From a candidate division NC10 bacterium CSP1-5 (lineage in GTDB: Bacteria > Methylomirabilota > Methylomirabilia > Methylomirabilales > CSP1-5), in the NCBI GenBank assembly GCA_001443495.1, contig LDXR01000017.1:1-64000 (forward strand): DNA of 64,000 nt. The letters run 5' to 3'. Shown in pieces: positions 9,475 through 18,319 of this stretch. The notes beneath the pieces were generated by a model that worked only from the letters and a program-made list of their open reading frames with translations, did not search any database and was not told the DNA's origin. Each line of letters begins with the position of its first letter. The stretch's first letter is position 1. Both the position numbers and the translations under genes were made by a program.

Positions 9475-10893
9475 ATGGCCGGGGATGACTATCGGATTGA
9501 ACGCGACTCGATGGGAGAAGTCCGGGTTCCAGCCAAGGCCTATTATGGGGCGCAAACGCAGCGCGCCGTCGAGAACTTTCCGGTGAGCGGGCTCCGCTTC
9601 CCCCCGAGCTTTATCCACGCCCTGGGGATGATCAAGCTGTGTGGGGCGAGGGCGAACCTCGACCTCGGGCTGCTAGACCGGAGGATCGCCGAGGCCGTGA
9701 TCAAAGCCGCCCAGGAAGTGGTGGCCGGGACGTGGAACGGGGAGTTCGTCGTCGACATCTTTCAAACCGGCTCCGGCACCTCGACGAACATGAATGCCAA
9801 CGAGGTGATCGCGAATCGGGCCATCGAGCTTTTGGGGGGGCAGATCGGTAGCAAACAGCCAGTCCATCCCAATGACCATGTGAACCTGGGGCAGTCGTCG
9901 AACGATGTGATCCCGACCGCCATCCACGTGGCGGCCCTCCAGGAGATCGAGCGGGAACTCCTGCCTTCCCTGCGGAAGCTGCACCAGGTCCTCCTCGCCA
10001 AGGCGGGGGAGTTTGACCGGGTGGTCAAGATTGGCCGGACGCATCTGCAGGATGCGACCCCCGTTCGGCTGGGACAGGAATTCGGCGGCTATGCCAGGCA
10101 GGTGGAGCTTGGCATCGTGCGGATCGAACGGATCCGCCCGTCACTCCACGAACTGGCGTTGGGCGGCACCGCCGTGGGGACCGGGATCAACACCCATCCC
10201 GAGTTTCCCGGTCGGGTGATCCGGTACCTGGCCGAGATGACCCAGCTCCCGCTGGGTGAGGCCAAGAATCATTTCGAAGCCCAGGGGAGCCAAGATGCTC
10301 TCGTGGAGACGAGCGGGATCCTCAAGACGGTCGCGGTGAGCCTGACGAAGATCGCCAATGATATCCGCTGGCTCGGGTCGGGTCCCCGTTGCGGCCTCGG
10401 CGAGATTGTGCTTCCCGCCATTCAGCCGGGCTCCTCCATCATGCCGGGCAAGGTCAATCCGGTCATCCCCGAGGCTGTCATCCAGGTGGCGGCCCAGGTG
10501 ATCGGCAATGACGCCTGCATCACCATCGGGGGCCAGGGAGGGTACTTCGAGCTGAACGTGATGATGCCGGTTATGGCCCATACGCTCTTGCAGTCCATCG
10601 CCCTGCTCTCGAGCGCCTCCCGGATCTTCGTCGATAAGTGCCTGGTGGGAATCCGTGCCGATGAGGCGCGCTGTGCCGAGCTGATCGAGCAGTCCCTCGC
10701 GATGTGCACGGCGCTGGCCCCGGTCATCGGCTATGACAGCGCCGCGAAGATCGCCAAAGAGAGCTATGAGACCGGCAAGACGATACGTCAGGTGGCCCTC
10801 GAGCACCGGATTCTCCCTGAGGCGGAGCTGAACCGGATTCTGGATCCCTGGCGGATGACCGAGCGGGGGATTGTCGGCCGTGGCGAGGGGTGA
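9475..10893 (+). CDS. fumC: class II fumarate hydratase
   Basis: Interconverts fumarate and malate in the citric acid cycle; iron-free homotetramer of the aspartase/fumarase superfamily, 472 aa. Seen: N-terminal DSMGEVRVPAKAYYGAQTQR, the GSGTSTNMNANEVI loop, TGTSxNTH-type region (GTGINTHPEFP), and the superfamily signature GSSIMPGKVNPV near residue 322. ATG 9475 follows TGGGAGGGGG. Aspartase shares this architecture, but the sequence pattern is fumarase-like. The 3' end overlaps the next small frame. Confidence 0.93.
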   Translation: MAGDDYRIERDSMGEVRVPAKAYYGAQTQRAVENFPVSGLRFPPSFIHALGMIKLCGARANLDLGLLDRRIAEAVIKAAQEVVAGTWNGEFVVDIFQTGSGTSTNMNANEVIANRAIELLGGQIGSKQPVHPNDHVNLGQSSNDVIPTAIHVAALQEIERELLPSLRKLHQVLLAKAGEFDRVVKIGRTHLQDATPVRLGQEFGGYARQVELGIVRIERIRPSLHELALGGTAVGTGINTHPEFPGRVIRYLAEMTQLPLGEAKNHFEAQGSQDALVETSGILKTVAVSLTKIANDIRWLGSGPRCGLGEIVLPAIQPGSSIMPGKVNPVIPEAVIQVAAQVIGNDACITIGGQGGYFELNVMMPVMAHTLLQSIALLSSASRIFVDKCLVGIRADEARCAELIEQSLAMCTALAPVIGYDSAAKIAKESYETGKTIRQVALEHRILPEAELNRILDPWRMTERGIVGRGEG

Positions 10894-11068
10894 GGTCTCC
10901 CGGGATCGGCGGCGAGAGCGCGCGGCTGTTCTGGCCCTGCTGATCGGGTATGGCGGGTTCGTCGCGGGGACGATCCTCATCCCCATCTCGCCCACCCTGG
11001 GAGGCATCATCTTCTGGGCTGGGGTCTTTACGATCTTCTGGGCCGGCTGGTCCTCCACCACCAAGTAG
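10880..11068 (+). CDS. small two-helix membrane protein
   Basis: 62-aa frame starting at GTG 10880 (or TTG 10871) inside the end of fumC. A basic N-terminus (RDRRRER) precedes two hydrophobic segments, ALLIGYGGFVAGTILI and GGIIFWAGVFTIFWAGW. The GC-rich coding pattern and overlap with fumC suggest translational coupling. No family recognised. Real but unproven. Confidence 0.5.
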   Translation: MARGEVSRDRRRERAAVLALLIGYGGFVAGTILIPISPTLGGIIFWAGVFTIFWAGWSSTTK

Positions 11069-11594
11069 CGGCCAGCGGGTCGTGTCCTTCTCGTCTCACC
11101 GACTCGGGCGCACTGCAGCGCCCTTGGCCCCTCGCTCCAGGGCTCTCGCGGCGACCCTGTTCGGCGGCTTGCGGCCTGGGTCCCTCCGTGTTCACGATGC
11201 GTGCAACGAACTCGGGCACGGATCGCGCCTCGGTTTCCCAGGCCGTCGCCCGCCGAGGGACCCCGCCGCTTCCGCCAATGTCGCTCGGGGCCTGCAGGCG
11301 CTGTTGCCGTGGCAGGACCCGGGCCGAACCCAAACCAGTTTCCGCCTTCCTCAGGATTTTCTCCCCTCAGCGGCTCGCGGGTGGCGGAGGCCGAGGCCCG
11401 GCCGCCCGCAGGAGAATTTCGCAACCAACACTTCCCAATAAATGGCGCGTTAATTGTCCGAGGACGGACGGGCGAGGCCTCCGACAGGACCCGCAGAGCC
11501 GGAGAGCCAAGAGGCGCGACCCACCTGGTACCCACCAGCAATCTGGACTTCCGTTATGTTTGGATCAGTGCTGACTGGGGCTGTGAACGGTAGG
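11069..11594. other. 525-bp gap between convergent genes, no recognised gene
   Basis: It lies between the small membrane protein (plus) and ilvE (minus). Several overlapping open frames exist on both strands, but none has a family motif, a ribosome site or a consistent codon pattern; they look like random frames in GC-rich DNA. I found no tRNA fold, tmRNA or RNase P signature, and no clear terminator for either neighbour. Confidence 0.45.
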
Positions 11595-12509
11595 CTAGTA
11601 GACGGGCGTGCACCAGTGCTGATATTTCTCGTGCTCGGCCTTGACGACCTGAAAGTAGAGCTGCTGGATCTTGGCCGTGAGGGGACCAATCTTGCCGTCG
11701 GACAGGGGGCGCCGATCCACCTCGATGATGGGCGAGACCTGGGCCCCGGTTCCACAGAGGAACGCCTCGTCAGAGAGATAGAGCTCTGATCGTCCCACCG
11801 AACGTTCAGTCACCTCCAGACCGAGCTCCTCACGGGACAATTCGATGAGGGTCTGCCGCGTGATCCCCTCGAGGATATCGGCGGAGAGATCCGGCGTGAT
11901 CAGGGTGCCGCCCCGGATCAGGAAGATGTTCTCGGCCGATCCTTCGGAGACATGCCCGTCCTGGGTCAACAAGACGGCCTCATCGAAGCCCTGCTCGATT
12001 GCCTCCGTCTTCGCCAGAGCGGAATTGACGTACCCGCCGGTCACCTTGCACCTGGCCGGAATGCTATTGTCGCTGATCCGCCGCCACGAGCTGACGCCCA
12101 CCTTGATCCCCGTGGAGGTGTCGAGATAATCCCCCAGGGGAATCGTATAGACAGCGAAACCGGTCTCGTACCCGACGAGCTTGGGTCCCAGGCCTTCCGA
12201 GCCGATGTACGCCAGGGGTCGAATGTACGCATCCTCCCGATGCTGGTTCTTCCGGAGCAGTTCCAGCGTGATGTCGCAGAGCTCCTTGACATCCCTTCCC
12301 ACCCGGAGGCGGAGGACCCGACAATTGCGGAGGAGTCGTTCGTAGTGCTCGGCCATCTTGAAGACAAAGAGTTGCTTCCGGCGGGCGTTCCAGTATGCGC
12401 GGATGCCTTCGAAGATCCCGGTCCCATAGTGGAGGGCATTGGTGCGGATGCTGATCCTGGCTTCGTCGAGCGGGACGAACTGATTGTTGAAATAGGCAAA
12501 AGGCGCCAT
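11595..12509 (-). CDS. ilvE: branched-chain amino acid aminotransferase
   Basis: Last step of leucine, isoleucine and valine synthesis; fold-type IV PLP enzyme of 304 aa. Seen: ALHYGTGIFEGIRAYW near the N-terminus, the PLP lysine in ARCKVTGGYVNSALAK (about residue 157), and GHVSEGSAENIFLI, all typical of IlvE. The start ATG at 12509 has a GAGGAG ribosome site. The frame extends upstream to 12629 but would pass through its own promoter. It is divergent from the response-regulator gene. Confidence 0.93.
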   Translation of the reverse strand: MAPFAYFNNQFVPLDEARISIRTNALHYGTGIFEGIRAYWNARRKQLFVFKMAEHYERLLRNCRVLRLRVGRDVKELCDITLELLRKNQHREDAYIRPLAYIGSEGLGPKLVGYETGFAVYTIPLGDYLDTSTGIKVGVSSWRRISDNSIPARCKVTGGYVNSALAKTEAIEQGFDEAVLLTQDGHVSEGSAENIFLIRGGTLITPDLSADILEGITRQTLIELSREELGLEVTERSVGRSELYLSDEAFLCGTGAQVSPIIEVDRRPLSDGKIGPLTAKIQQLYFQVVKAEHEKYQHWCTPVY

Positions 12510-12554
12510 AGGCAGGCTCCTCGGTCCTCCGAACGGCGATACAGCGTAACAAAC

Positions 12555-12584
12555 AAGGTAGCGAGGGTGCGGGGGGGAAGTCAA
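12555..12584 (-). promoter_or_regulatory. sigma-70 promoter of ilvE
   Basis: On the minus strand TTGACT (12584-12579), 18-bp spacer, TACCTT (12560-12555), placing the start about 40 nt before the ilvE ATG. Confidence 0.5.
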
Positions 12585-12636
12585 CTGAATTTTGGCGCTC
12601 TGCAGGTCTCTTGGGCCCGATAGTGCCAAAAAGCCC

Positions 12637-12666
12637 TTGACAAGAGGGGGGGGAGGACGCTAGCGT
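12637..12666 (+). promoter_or_regulatory. sigma-70 promoter of the response-regulator gene
   Basis: Consensus TTGACA (12637-12642), 18-bp purine-rich spacer, TAGCGT (12661-12666). Predicted start near 12673, leader about 84 nt. Confidence 0.5.
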
Positions 12667-12756
12667 GTCCTCAATAAATTCCGCAAGTTGGAACGCGGCT
12701 TGCAGGGGTACAACGGAAATTCGTATCAGCGTCCACGGCGCGAAAAGGAGTGCCCC

Positions 12757-13704
12757 ATGAAAGCCCGGATCCTCGTTGCCGACGATAGCGCCACCATGCA
12801 AAGGGTGGTAGAGCTTGCCCTCAATCGCGTTGGGGTAGAGCTCGTCCAGGCCCGAAGCGCTGAGGAAGCCATGCGCAAGGTCAGAGACGTGAAGCCCGAC
12901 CTGATGCTGATTGACCATTCCATGCCGGATCGGTCAGGCCAGGACCTCTGCGCGACGTTCCGGAAGGACCCTAAATTGAAAGGCATTCCGATCATCTTGA
13001 TGGCGGGGGTCTCGAGTCCCGTCGACGCGGCGGCGGTCCAGCGGGTCGGGGCCAGTGACGTCGTGACCAAACCCTTTGACTCCCAGACCCTCATTGGGAA
13101 GGTAAAGCAATTCCTGCTTGGCGCGGCTCCCCAGGACGAGGCGGGTCTGATGACGGAGAGGGCCGCGGGACCAGAAGCCCTTGGCGACGAGCCTCCAGAA
13201 ATGTTGGGCGAGGAGATCAGGCTTCCGGCCGATGTCATGACCCAGGTCCAGGCGCCGTCGGACGAGTCCATCCCCACGTACGAGCTGCCTGTGACAGAAG
13301 GGGAGGAGCTTGCGCTGGGGAAGCCGGTCCACGAGGATACGCAGTTCACCTCCGGGGTCAGGGACCTCAGATTCGAGGATATGGCAGCCGCTGTAGGGGT
13401 CGGGAGACCCGGGGCGCGCACCCGAGACGAGCGGACGGGAGAACCAGCGGGGAGGGCGCAGACGGGCCGGGAAGCACCGGCGGTGCCAGCGGGCCACCAG
13501 ACCCTGACCGTCCCGCCCGACATGGTCAAGACGTTAGCCCGCGAGGTGGCGGAGCGGGTCGCCACCCTTTTGGTCCGGGAGCTCAGGGCAGACCTCCTCG
13601 ACCGGGTGAATAAGGTCCTTTGGGAGGTGGTCCCCGACCTGGCCGAGCAGTTAATCAGTCAGGAACTCCAACGGATCCGGGAGCTCGTCGAGGGGAAGCA
13701 GTAA
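12757..13704 (+). CDS. response regulator with receiver domain and C-terminal helical segment
   Basis: 315 aa. Receiver domain at residues 1-125: acidic pair in ILVADDSATMQR, phosphoacceptor Asp in LMLIDHSMPDRSG (about residue 52), Lys in VTKPFD. A variable Pro/Glu/Gly-rich linker (about 130-245) leads to a conserved-looking amphipathic tail (TLAREVAERVATLLVREL, WEVVPDLAEQLI). There is no DNA-binding domain or enzyme output, so it probably acts by protein contact. The start has AAAAGGAG 6 bp upstream. It is single, ending in a strong terminator, and no kinase is adjacent. Confidence 0.85.
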   Translation: MKARILVADDSATMQRVVELALNRVGVELVQARSAEEAMRKVRDVKPDLMLIDHSMPDRSGQDLCATFRKDPKLKGIPIILMAGVSSPVDAAAVQRVGASDVVTKPFDSQTLIGKVKQFLLGAAPQDEAGLMTERAAGPEALGDEPPEMLGEEIRLPADVMTQVQAPSDESIPTYELPVTEGEELALGKPVHEDTQFTSGVRDLRFEDMAAAVGVGRPGARTRDERTGEPAGRAQTGREAPAVPAGHQTLTVPPDMVKTLAREVAERVATLLVRELRADLLDRVNKVLWEVVPDLAEQLISQELQRIRELVEGKQ

Positions 13705-13719
13705 GCAGGGCGACCGTTC

Positions 13720-13758
13720 CGGGGTGGGAGGGAGATCCCCTCGCACCCCGATTTTTTA
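13720..13758 (+). terminator. rho-independent terminator
   Basis: CGGGGTG (13720-13726) pairs with CACCCCG (13744-13750). After one mismatch the stem continues to a 5-nt loop and is followed by ATTTTTTATTT. It ends the response-regulator transcript just before valS. Confidence 0.8.
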
Positions 13759-13771
13759 TTTGGAGGCTCGA

Positions 13772-16534
13772 GTGAGCGAGCGGAGTGGCCACGGCTACGA
13801 TCCTCGCGATGTGGAGCCCCGCTGGTACGCCCTCTGGGAACGTCAGGGCTTCTTCCACGCCGATCCTGGCTCCCCACGGGCTCCCTATACCATCGTCATT
13901 CCCCCTCCGAACATCACCGGCTCCCTCCACATGGGGCACGCGCTGAACAATACTCTCCAGGATGTTCTCATCCGGTGGCGCAGAATGGCGGGCGATAACA
14001 CCCTGTGGATGCCCGGGACGGATCATGCGGGCATCGCGACCCAGAACGTGGTAGAGCGTCAGCTGCTCGCCGAGGGACTCACCCGACAGCAGATCGGACG
14101 GGAGGCCTTCGTCGCCCGGGTCTGGCGGTGGCGGGAGCAGTCGGGAGGGACCATCATCAACCAGCTTAAGAAGCTGGGGGCCTCCTGCGACTGGGTCCGC
14201 GAAGTCTTTACCATGGATGGGCCACGCCAGAAGGCGGTGCTGGAAGTCTTTGCCCGTCTCTGGGAGGATGGGCTCTTGTACCGGGCGGAGCGGCTGGTGA
14301 ACTGGTGCCCGCGCTGCGAAACCGCGCTGGCCGATATCGAGGTCGTGCATGAGGAGATCGACGGCACCCTGTGGCACATCCGGTATCCCTTCGCGGCGGA
14401 TCCCAAGAGTGGAGTGGTGGTCGCCACCACGCGGCCCGAGACGATGCTGGCGGACACGGCCGTCGCCGTGCACCCGGAGGACCCCCGCTATGCGAAGGCT
14501 GTCGGCAAGCACGTCATCCTCCCGCTGGTGGGCCGGAAGCTGCCCGTGATCGCGGATCCATATGTGTCGCGCGAGTTCGGGACCGGAGCCCTCAAGATCA
14601 CTCCCGGCCACGACTTCAACGACTCCGAGATGGGCCAACGGCACGGTCTGCGCGTCATCGCTACCCTCTTGCCGGACGGAACGCTGAATGAAGAGTTCCT
14701 CACCGACGCCAGCGGGGAGGTGCGCCAACGCCTGCAGCCGCTGATTGGTCTGGACCGCTTCGAAGTCCGGCGGAGGGTGCTTGATGACCTCCGCCGAGAG
14801 GGCGTCCTGCTCAAGGAGGAGCCGTACCGGTACGCATTGGGCCGGTGCTATCGGTGCCAGACTGTCGTCGAGCCGTTCCCCACGCCGCAATGGTTCATCC
14901 GGACGAAGCCGCTGGCCGAGCCGGCCATCCGCGTGGTCGAAGAGGGCCGCGTGCGCATCATCCCGCCGCAGTGGGAAAAAAACTACTTCGAGTGGATGCA
15001 AAACATCAAGGACTGGTGCATCTCCCGGCAAATCTGGTGGGGGCACCAGATTCCGGCCTGGTACTGCGGGTCGTGCGATGTCGGCAATATCGTTCCGGCT
15101 GCAGAGGGAGGATATTCCATCGGCCGCGACGCCCGGCCGATCGTGGCCCGCGAGAGGCCGACAGGGTGTCCGCGCTGCGGGGGCCAGGAGCTCGTGCAAG
15201 ATCCCGACGTCCTCGACACCTGGTTCAGCTCCGCCCTCTGGCCCTTCTCGACCCTCGGCTGGCCGGAGCAGACCAAGGAGCTGCAGGTCTTTTACCCCAC
15301 GACCGTTCTGGTCACCGCGTTTGACATCCTCTTCTTTTGGGTCGCGCGGATGATCATGATGGGGCTGAAATGCATGGAGGACGTCCCCTTCCACCAGGTC
15401 TATATCCATGCCCTGGTCCGGGATCCGGAGGGGCAGAAGATGTCCAAGTCCAAGGGGAACGTCATCGACCCGCTCGTCGTGATCGAGCGGTACGGCGCCG
15501 ACGCCCTGCGATGTACCCTCACCGCCCTGATTGCCCAGGGACGAGATGTCAGGCTCTCGGAAGAACGGATCGAGGGGTATCAACACTTCTGTAACAAGAT
15601 CTGGAACGCCTTTCGCTTCGTGGGTCTCCATCTCAGTCCGGACGATGCCGAGGCCCTCAAGAGGGAAGGGCCGCCGCCCCCGGCGGACCTTGCAGATCGG
15701 TGGATCGTGAGCCGCCTGCAGGAGGTGATTGCGTCGGTGACCCAGGCGTTGGAGACCTTCCGGTTCAGCGATGCCGCCTCCCACCTCTATCAGTTCCTCT
15801 GGCACGAGTATTGCGACTGGTATCTGGAGTTCGTCAAGGTCAGGCTCACCACGGACGGAGACCAAGCAGCGGCCAGGACCGGTCGTCTCCTCCTGGTCCA
15901 TGTGTTGGAGGTGTCGCTCAGGCTGCTGCATCCCATCATGCCCTTTATCACCGAGGAGATCTGGCAGCATCTGCCCCATCCGTCGGGAGCTCCCTCGAGC
16001 GTGATGATCGCCCCCTGGCCCGTTGCAGAGCCGTCCCGTGTTGATCCGGAGGCCGTGCGAAAGATGGACCGGGTCATGGCAGTGATCCGGGCCATCCGGA
16101 ACATCCGATCCGAGGTGCGGATTCCAACCAATGCCTCGCCGATGGTACTGGTGAAGATCGGGCAAGAGGAGGATGCGTCACTCCTCGCAAGCGCTGAGAC
16201 CTACGTTCGGCAGTTAGCCCGGGCGAGGGAGGTGCGGGTCGGGCGGACCCTCGAGCGGCCCCGCCGTTCAGCGGTAGCCGTAACTGCCGGGATGGAGATC
16301 TACATCCCCCTCGAGGGGCTGATCGATATCGCAGCGGAGGCGCAGCGCGTCGACCGAGAGCTCCAGAAGGTAGCACAGGAGCTCGAGCGGGTGAACCGCA
16401 AGCTCAGCAACAGAGACTTTCTCGCCCGGGCACCGGCAGAGGTGGTGGCCAAGGAGCGGGAGACCCAGCGGGAGTTGGGGGAGGCCTCGGAGAAACTCGC
16501 GAGGCACCTCGGCGTGCTGCGAGATGAACGGTAA
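13772..16534 (+). CDS. valS: valyl-tRNA synthetase
   Basis: Charges tRNA-Val; class Ia synthetase of about 920 aa with an editing domain. Seen: HIGH box as GSLHMGHALN (about residue 48), GTDHAGIATQ, editing-domain TTRPETMLADTAVAV, KMSKS box in GQKMSKSKGNVIDP, the anticodon domain, and a C-terminal coiled coil (VDRELQKVAQELERVN). The GTG at 13772 follows TTTGGAGG and gives the normal N-terminus. The longer open frame would start inside the upstream terminator. Confidence 0.95.
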   Translation: MSERSGHGYDPRDVEPRWYALWERQGFFHADPGSPRAPYTIVIPPPNITGSLHMGHALNNTLQDVLIRWRRMAGDNTLWMPGTDHAGIATQNVVERQLLAEGLTRQQIGREAFVARVWRWREQSGGTIINQLKKLGASCDWVREVFTMDGPRQKAVLEVFARLWEDGLLYRAERLVNWCPRCETALADIEVVHEEIDGTLWHIRYPFAADPKSGVVVATTRPETMLADTAVAVHPEDPRYAKAVGKHVILPLVGRKLPVIADPYVSREFGTGALKITPGHDFNDSEMGQRHGLRVIATLLPDGTLNEEFLTDASGEVRQRLQPLIGLDRFEVRRRVLDDLRREGVLLKEEPYRYALGRCYRCQTVVEPFPTPQWFIRTKPLAEPAIRVVEEGRVRIIPPQWEKNYFEWMQNIKDWCISRQIWWGHQIPAWYCGSCDVGNIVPAAEGGYSIGRDARPIVARERPTGCPRCGGQELVQDPDVLDTWFSSALWPFSTLGWPEQTKELQVFYPTTVLVTAFDILFFWVARMIMMGLKCMEDVPFHQVYIHALVRDPEGQKMSKSKGNVIDPLVVIERYGADALRCTLTALIAQGRDVRLSEERIEGYQHFCNKIWNAFRFVGLHLSPDDAEALKREGPPPPADLADRWIVSRLQEVIASVTQALETFRFSDAASHLYQFLWHEYCDWYLEFVKVRLTTDGDQAAARTGRLLLVHVLEVSLRLLHPIMPFITEEIWQHLPHPSGAPSSVMIAPWPVAEPSRVDPEAVRKMDRVMAVIRAIRNIRSEVRIPTNASPMVLVKIGQEEDASLLASAETYVRQLARAREVRVGRTLERPRRSAVAVTAGMEIYIPLEGLIDIAAEAQRVDRELQKVAQELERVNRKLSNRDFLARAPAEVVAKERETQRELGEASEKLARHLGVLRDER

Positions 16535-16549
16535 CCGCGCTAACGCTAA

Positions 16550-16640
16550 GCTGTCAGCGGTCAGCCGTCGGCTGTCAGCAATTTCCGGAGGGGAAATGGT
16601 ATCCGTGCGGACTGCCGATAGCTGCCAGCCGACAGCTTCA
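16550..16640. repeat. heptad-periodic inverted repeat, site B (valS/coaX spacer)
   Basis: The left arm is GCTGTCA, GCGGTCA, GCCGTCG, GCTGTCA (16550-16577). The right arm is TGCCGAT, AGCTGCC, AGCCGAC, AGCTTCA (16613-16640), in exact 7-bp steps. AAGCTGTC (16548-16555) is complementary to 16631-16638. A small inner hairpin lies around ATTTCC/GGGAAAT. The right arm ends on the first candidate coaX ATG. Confidence 0.8.
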
Positions 16641-16648
16641 TGGTAGCT

Positions 16649-17479
16649 ATGTTGCTCGCGATCGACATCGGCAACACCAACATCGTGCTCGGGCTCTTTC
16701 GGGAGCGGGAGCTCTTGCACCATTGGCGCGTCGGCACGCGGCGGGACGGCACAGCCGACGAGTACGGGATTCTTCTCAAGAATCTCTTCGAGGTGGTGGG
16801 GATCCATCCCTCCGCTGTGAGCGGCGTGATCATCGCATCGGTGGTCCCGCCGCTCCAGCCCGTCTTTGAAGAGTTGACCAGCGCCCACTTCCGTTTGGGT
16901 CCGGTCGTGGTGGGACCCGGGATCCGGACCGGGATGCCCATCCTCTACGACAATCCGCGCGAGGTGGGGGCGGACCGCATCGTGAATGCGGTCGCGGCCT
17001 ATGAGACGTACGGCGGCCCGGCGATCGTGGTCGATTTTGGCACGGCCACCACGTTCGATGCGATCTCCGCAAAGGGAGAGTATCTCGGGGGCGTGATCGC
17101 GCCCGGAATCGGGATATCGGCTGAGGCCCTCTTTGAGCGGGCCGCCAAGTTGCCGCGGGTTGAAATCGTGCGCCCCAAAGCGGTCATTGGGAAGAATACC
17201 GTGGGCAGCATGCAGTCGGGCCTGTTCTACGGATATCTCAGTCTCGTGGACGGGATTGTGCGCCGGATGGTCCAGGAGATGGAGCGGGAACCGGCGGTCA
17301 TCGGCACGGGCGGCCTGGCCCATCTGATCCTGGCGAGTCCGAGACGGTCCAGCACATTGACGCCTTCCTCACCCTCAAGGGCCTCCAGATCGTCTACGAC
17401 CGCAACCGCTAACCCTACGCATAGAGAATTAACTGAGCGGCTCCCACTTCCGTCAACGCCGGGATATACAGCGGGCTAA
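16649..17479 (+). CDS. coaX: type III pantothenate kinase, frameshifted near its 3' end
   Basis: First step of coenzyme A synthesis (pantothenate phosphorylation), actin/ASKHA fold. Seen: [10 protein letters not shown] phosphate loop, [41 protein letters not shown], and [11 protein letters not shown]. After that point (about 17330) the frame turns into a Ser/Pro-rich tail ending at 17479. The expected end, reading [16 protein letters not shown] and finishing YDRNR-stop, is found in another frame at 17335-17412, as after loss of one base. I see no slippery heptamer, so it is a mutation or sequencing error. The start is ATG 16649 (MLLAIDIGN); ATG 16640 is possible. No Shine-Dalgarno is seen; the heptad repeat occupies that place. 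Confidence 0.85.
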   Translation: MLLAIDIGNTNIVLGLFRERELLHHWRVGTRRDGTADEYGILLKNLFEVVGIHPSAVSGVIIASVVPPLQPVFEELTSAHFRLGPVVVGPGIRTGMPILYDNPREVGADRIVNAVAAYETYGGPAIVVDFGTATTFDAISAKGEYLGGVIAPGIGISAEALFERAAKLPRVEIVRPKAVIGKNTVGSMQSGLFYGYLSLVDGIVRRMVQEMEREPAVIGTGGLAHLILASPRRSSTLTPSSPSRASRSSTTATANPTHRELTERLPLPSTPGYTAG

Positions 17480-17514
17480 TATCTGGATATACTGCCGCCC
17501 CAGACGGTATATCC
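17462..17514. repeat. GGATATAC direct and inverted repeats
   Basis: GGATATAC occurs at 17462-17469 and 17485-17492 (23 bp apart), and its complement GTATATCC at 17507-17514. The last two form an 8-bp stem with a 14-nt loop. They lie just upstream of a TTGACA promoter-like box and could be an operator. Confidence 0.5.
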
Positions 17515-17528
17515 GCGGGACGAGGGGC

Positions 17529-17557
17529 TTGACAAAAGGCCCCAAGTGGCTGATATT
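17529..17557 (+). promoter_or_regulatory. possible promoter of the 17.7-18.8 kb pair
   Basis: Consensus TTGACA (17529-17534) followed after 17 bp by GATATT (17552-17557). The -10 match is weak and several registers are possible. Confidence 0.35.
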
Positions 17558-17684
17558 ACGGCTGTTTTCGGTAGGAAGGGATACCACCGGGAACGGGATA
17601 GACTGCGCAGCCTATCCCGGATGTCAGACGGTTCACTTAATTGTTCGGCGCACCAGCGGTGGCATCAGGAGGCATGAGGGCTAC

Positions 17685-18311
17685 ATGGGTTGGTTGTCCA
17701 GACTCGCTGGGCTTACTGAGCACCTCAAACTTGACGTTCTGATGAAGTTCGACATCGGGAGCGGGCAAGGTGTCGCGGCCCTTCGCTGGATCGTCACGCG
17801 GCCACACGCCTCACTGTCGGATGAACAGAGCAGGATCGCACTCGTCGCATTGCTATACGCGCGAACCTTGGTCAACCACCAAGAGACCCGTGGTGAGCTG
17901 TTCGACCGCATGGCACACGCCGCGCGGCGTGCACTGCAAGGCGATGGCAATCTGACTTTCGAACCGTGGAAGCTCCACGTCGCAGGCAAGGACTTCTCGA
18001 TCTGGCCTTGGGTCCTCACGGAGCCGGGGCGGGTCACCGACGCTAGGACCTACACGGCCACGCTCCAGTCAACGTCTGGCGGCTCGCTGGCAATTCACTT
18101 GAAGATGGCGCTCGGACAGGTGCGAATCCTTGCCCCATCCTCAGCGTTGATCGCAGCGTTTGGGCTGGCGAGAGCCCTCAACGACACCGACTGCACCCGC
18201 TTGGCCGAAGTCCTTCTAGGAATCAACGCGCACTACCGGTCATCTGACAGCATCAGCCTGGGTTCGGAACGAAGCGCACTGGCAACGGCTATGCCTGCGC
18301 TGGTGCGGTAG
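17685..18311 (+). CDS. hypothetical protein
   Basis: 208 aa starting MGWLSRLAGLTEHLKLDVLM. It is a soluble-looking mixed sequence with no signal peptide, membrane segment or recognised motif. A CAGGAGGC ribosome site lies 11 bp before ATG 17685; a closer ATG at 17674 is in another frame. Codon third positions are less GC-biased than in valS or rplM, suggesting an acquired gene. It is followed 8 bp later by a membrane protein, so the two probably form a unit. I do not recognise the family. Confidence 0.6.
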   Translation: MGWLSRLAGLTEHLKLDVLMKFDIGSGQGVAALRWIVTRPHASLSDEQSRIALVALLYARTLVNHQETRGELFDRMAHAARRALQGDGNLTFEPWKLHVAGKDFSIWPWVLTEPGRVTDARTYTATLQSTSGGSLAIHLKMALGQVRILAPSSALIAAFGLARALNDTDCTRLAEVLLGINAHYRSSDSISLGSERSALATAMPALVR

Positions 18312-18319
18312 GAGGACGG

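Noticed and set aside
10141-11541. 466-aa minus-strand open frame reaching into the 11.1-11.6 kb gap
   Set aside because: Most of it is antisense to fumC and low-complexity Arg/Gly/Pro; no ribosome site or motif.
11069-11594. RNase P RNA, tmRNA or 6S RNA
   Set aside because: I looked for the conserved RNase P and tmRNA sequences on both strands and found none; 6S cannot be judged without folding and covariance.
13655-16165. 836-aa minus-strand open frame
   Set aside because: It is antisense to valS, has no family motifs or start region, and is explained by GC-rich third positions of the real gene.
17479-17685. N-terminal extension of the 17685 gene from TTG 17529
   Set aside because: The TTG is part of the TTGACA promoter-like box, and ATG 17685 has a ribosome site.
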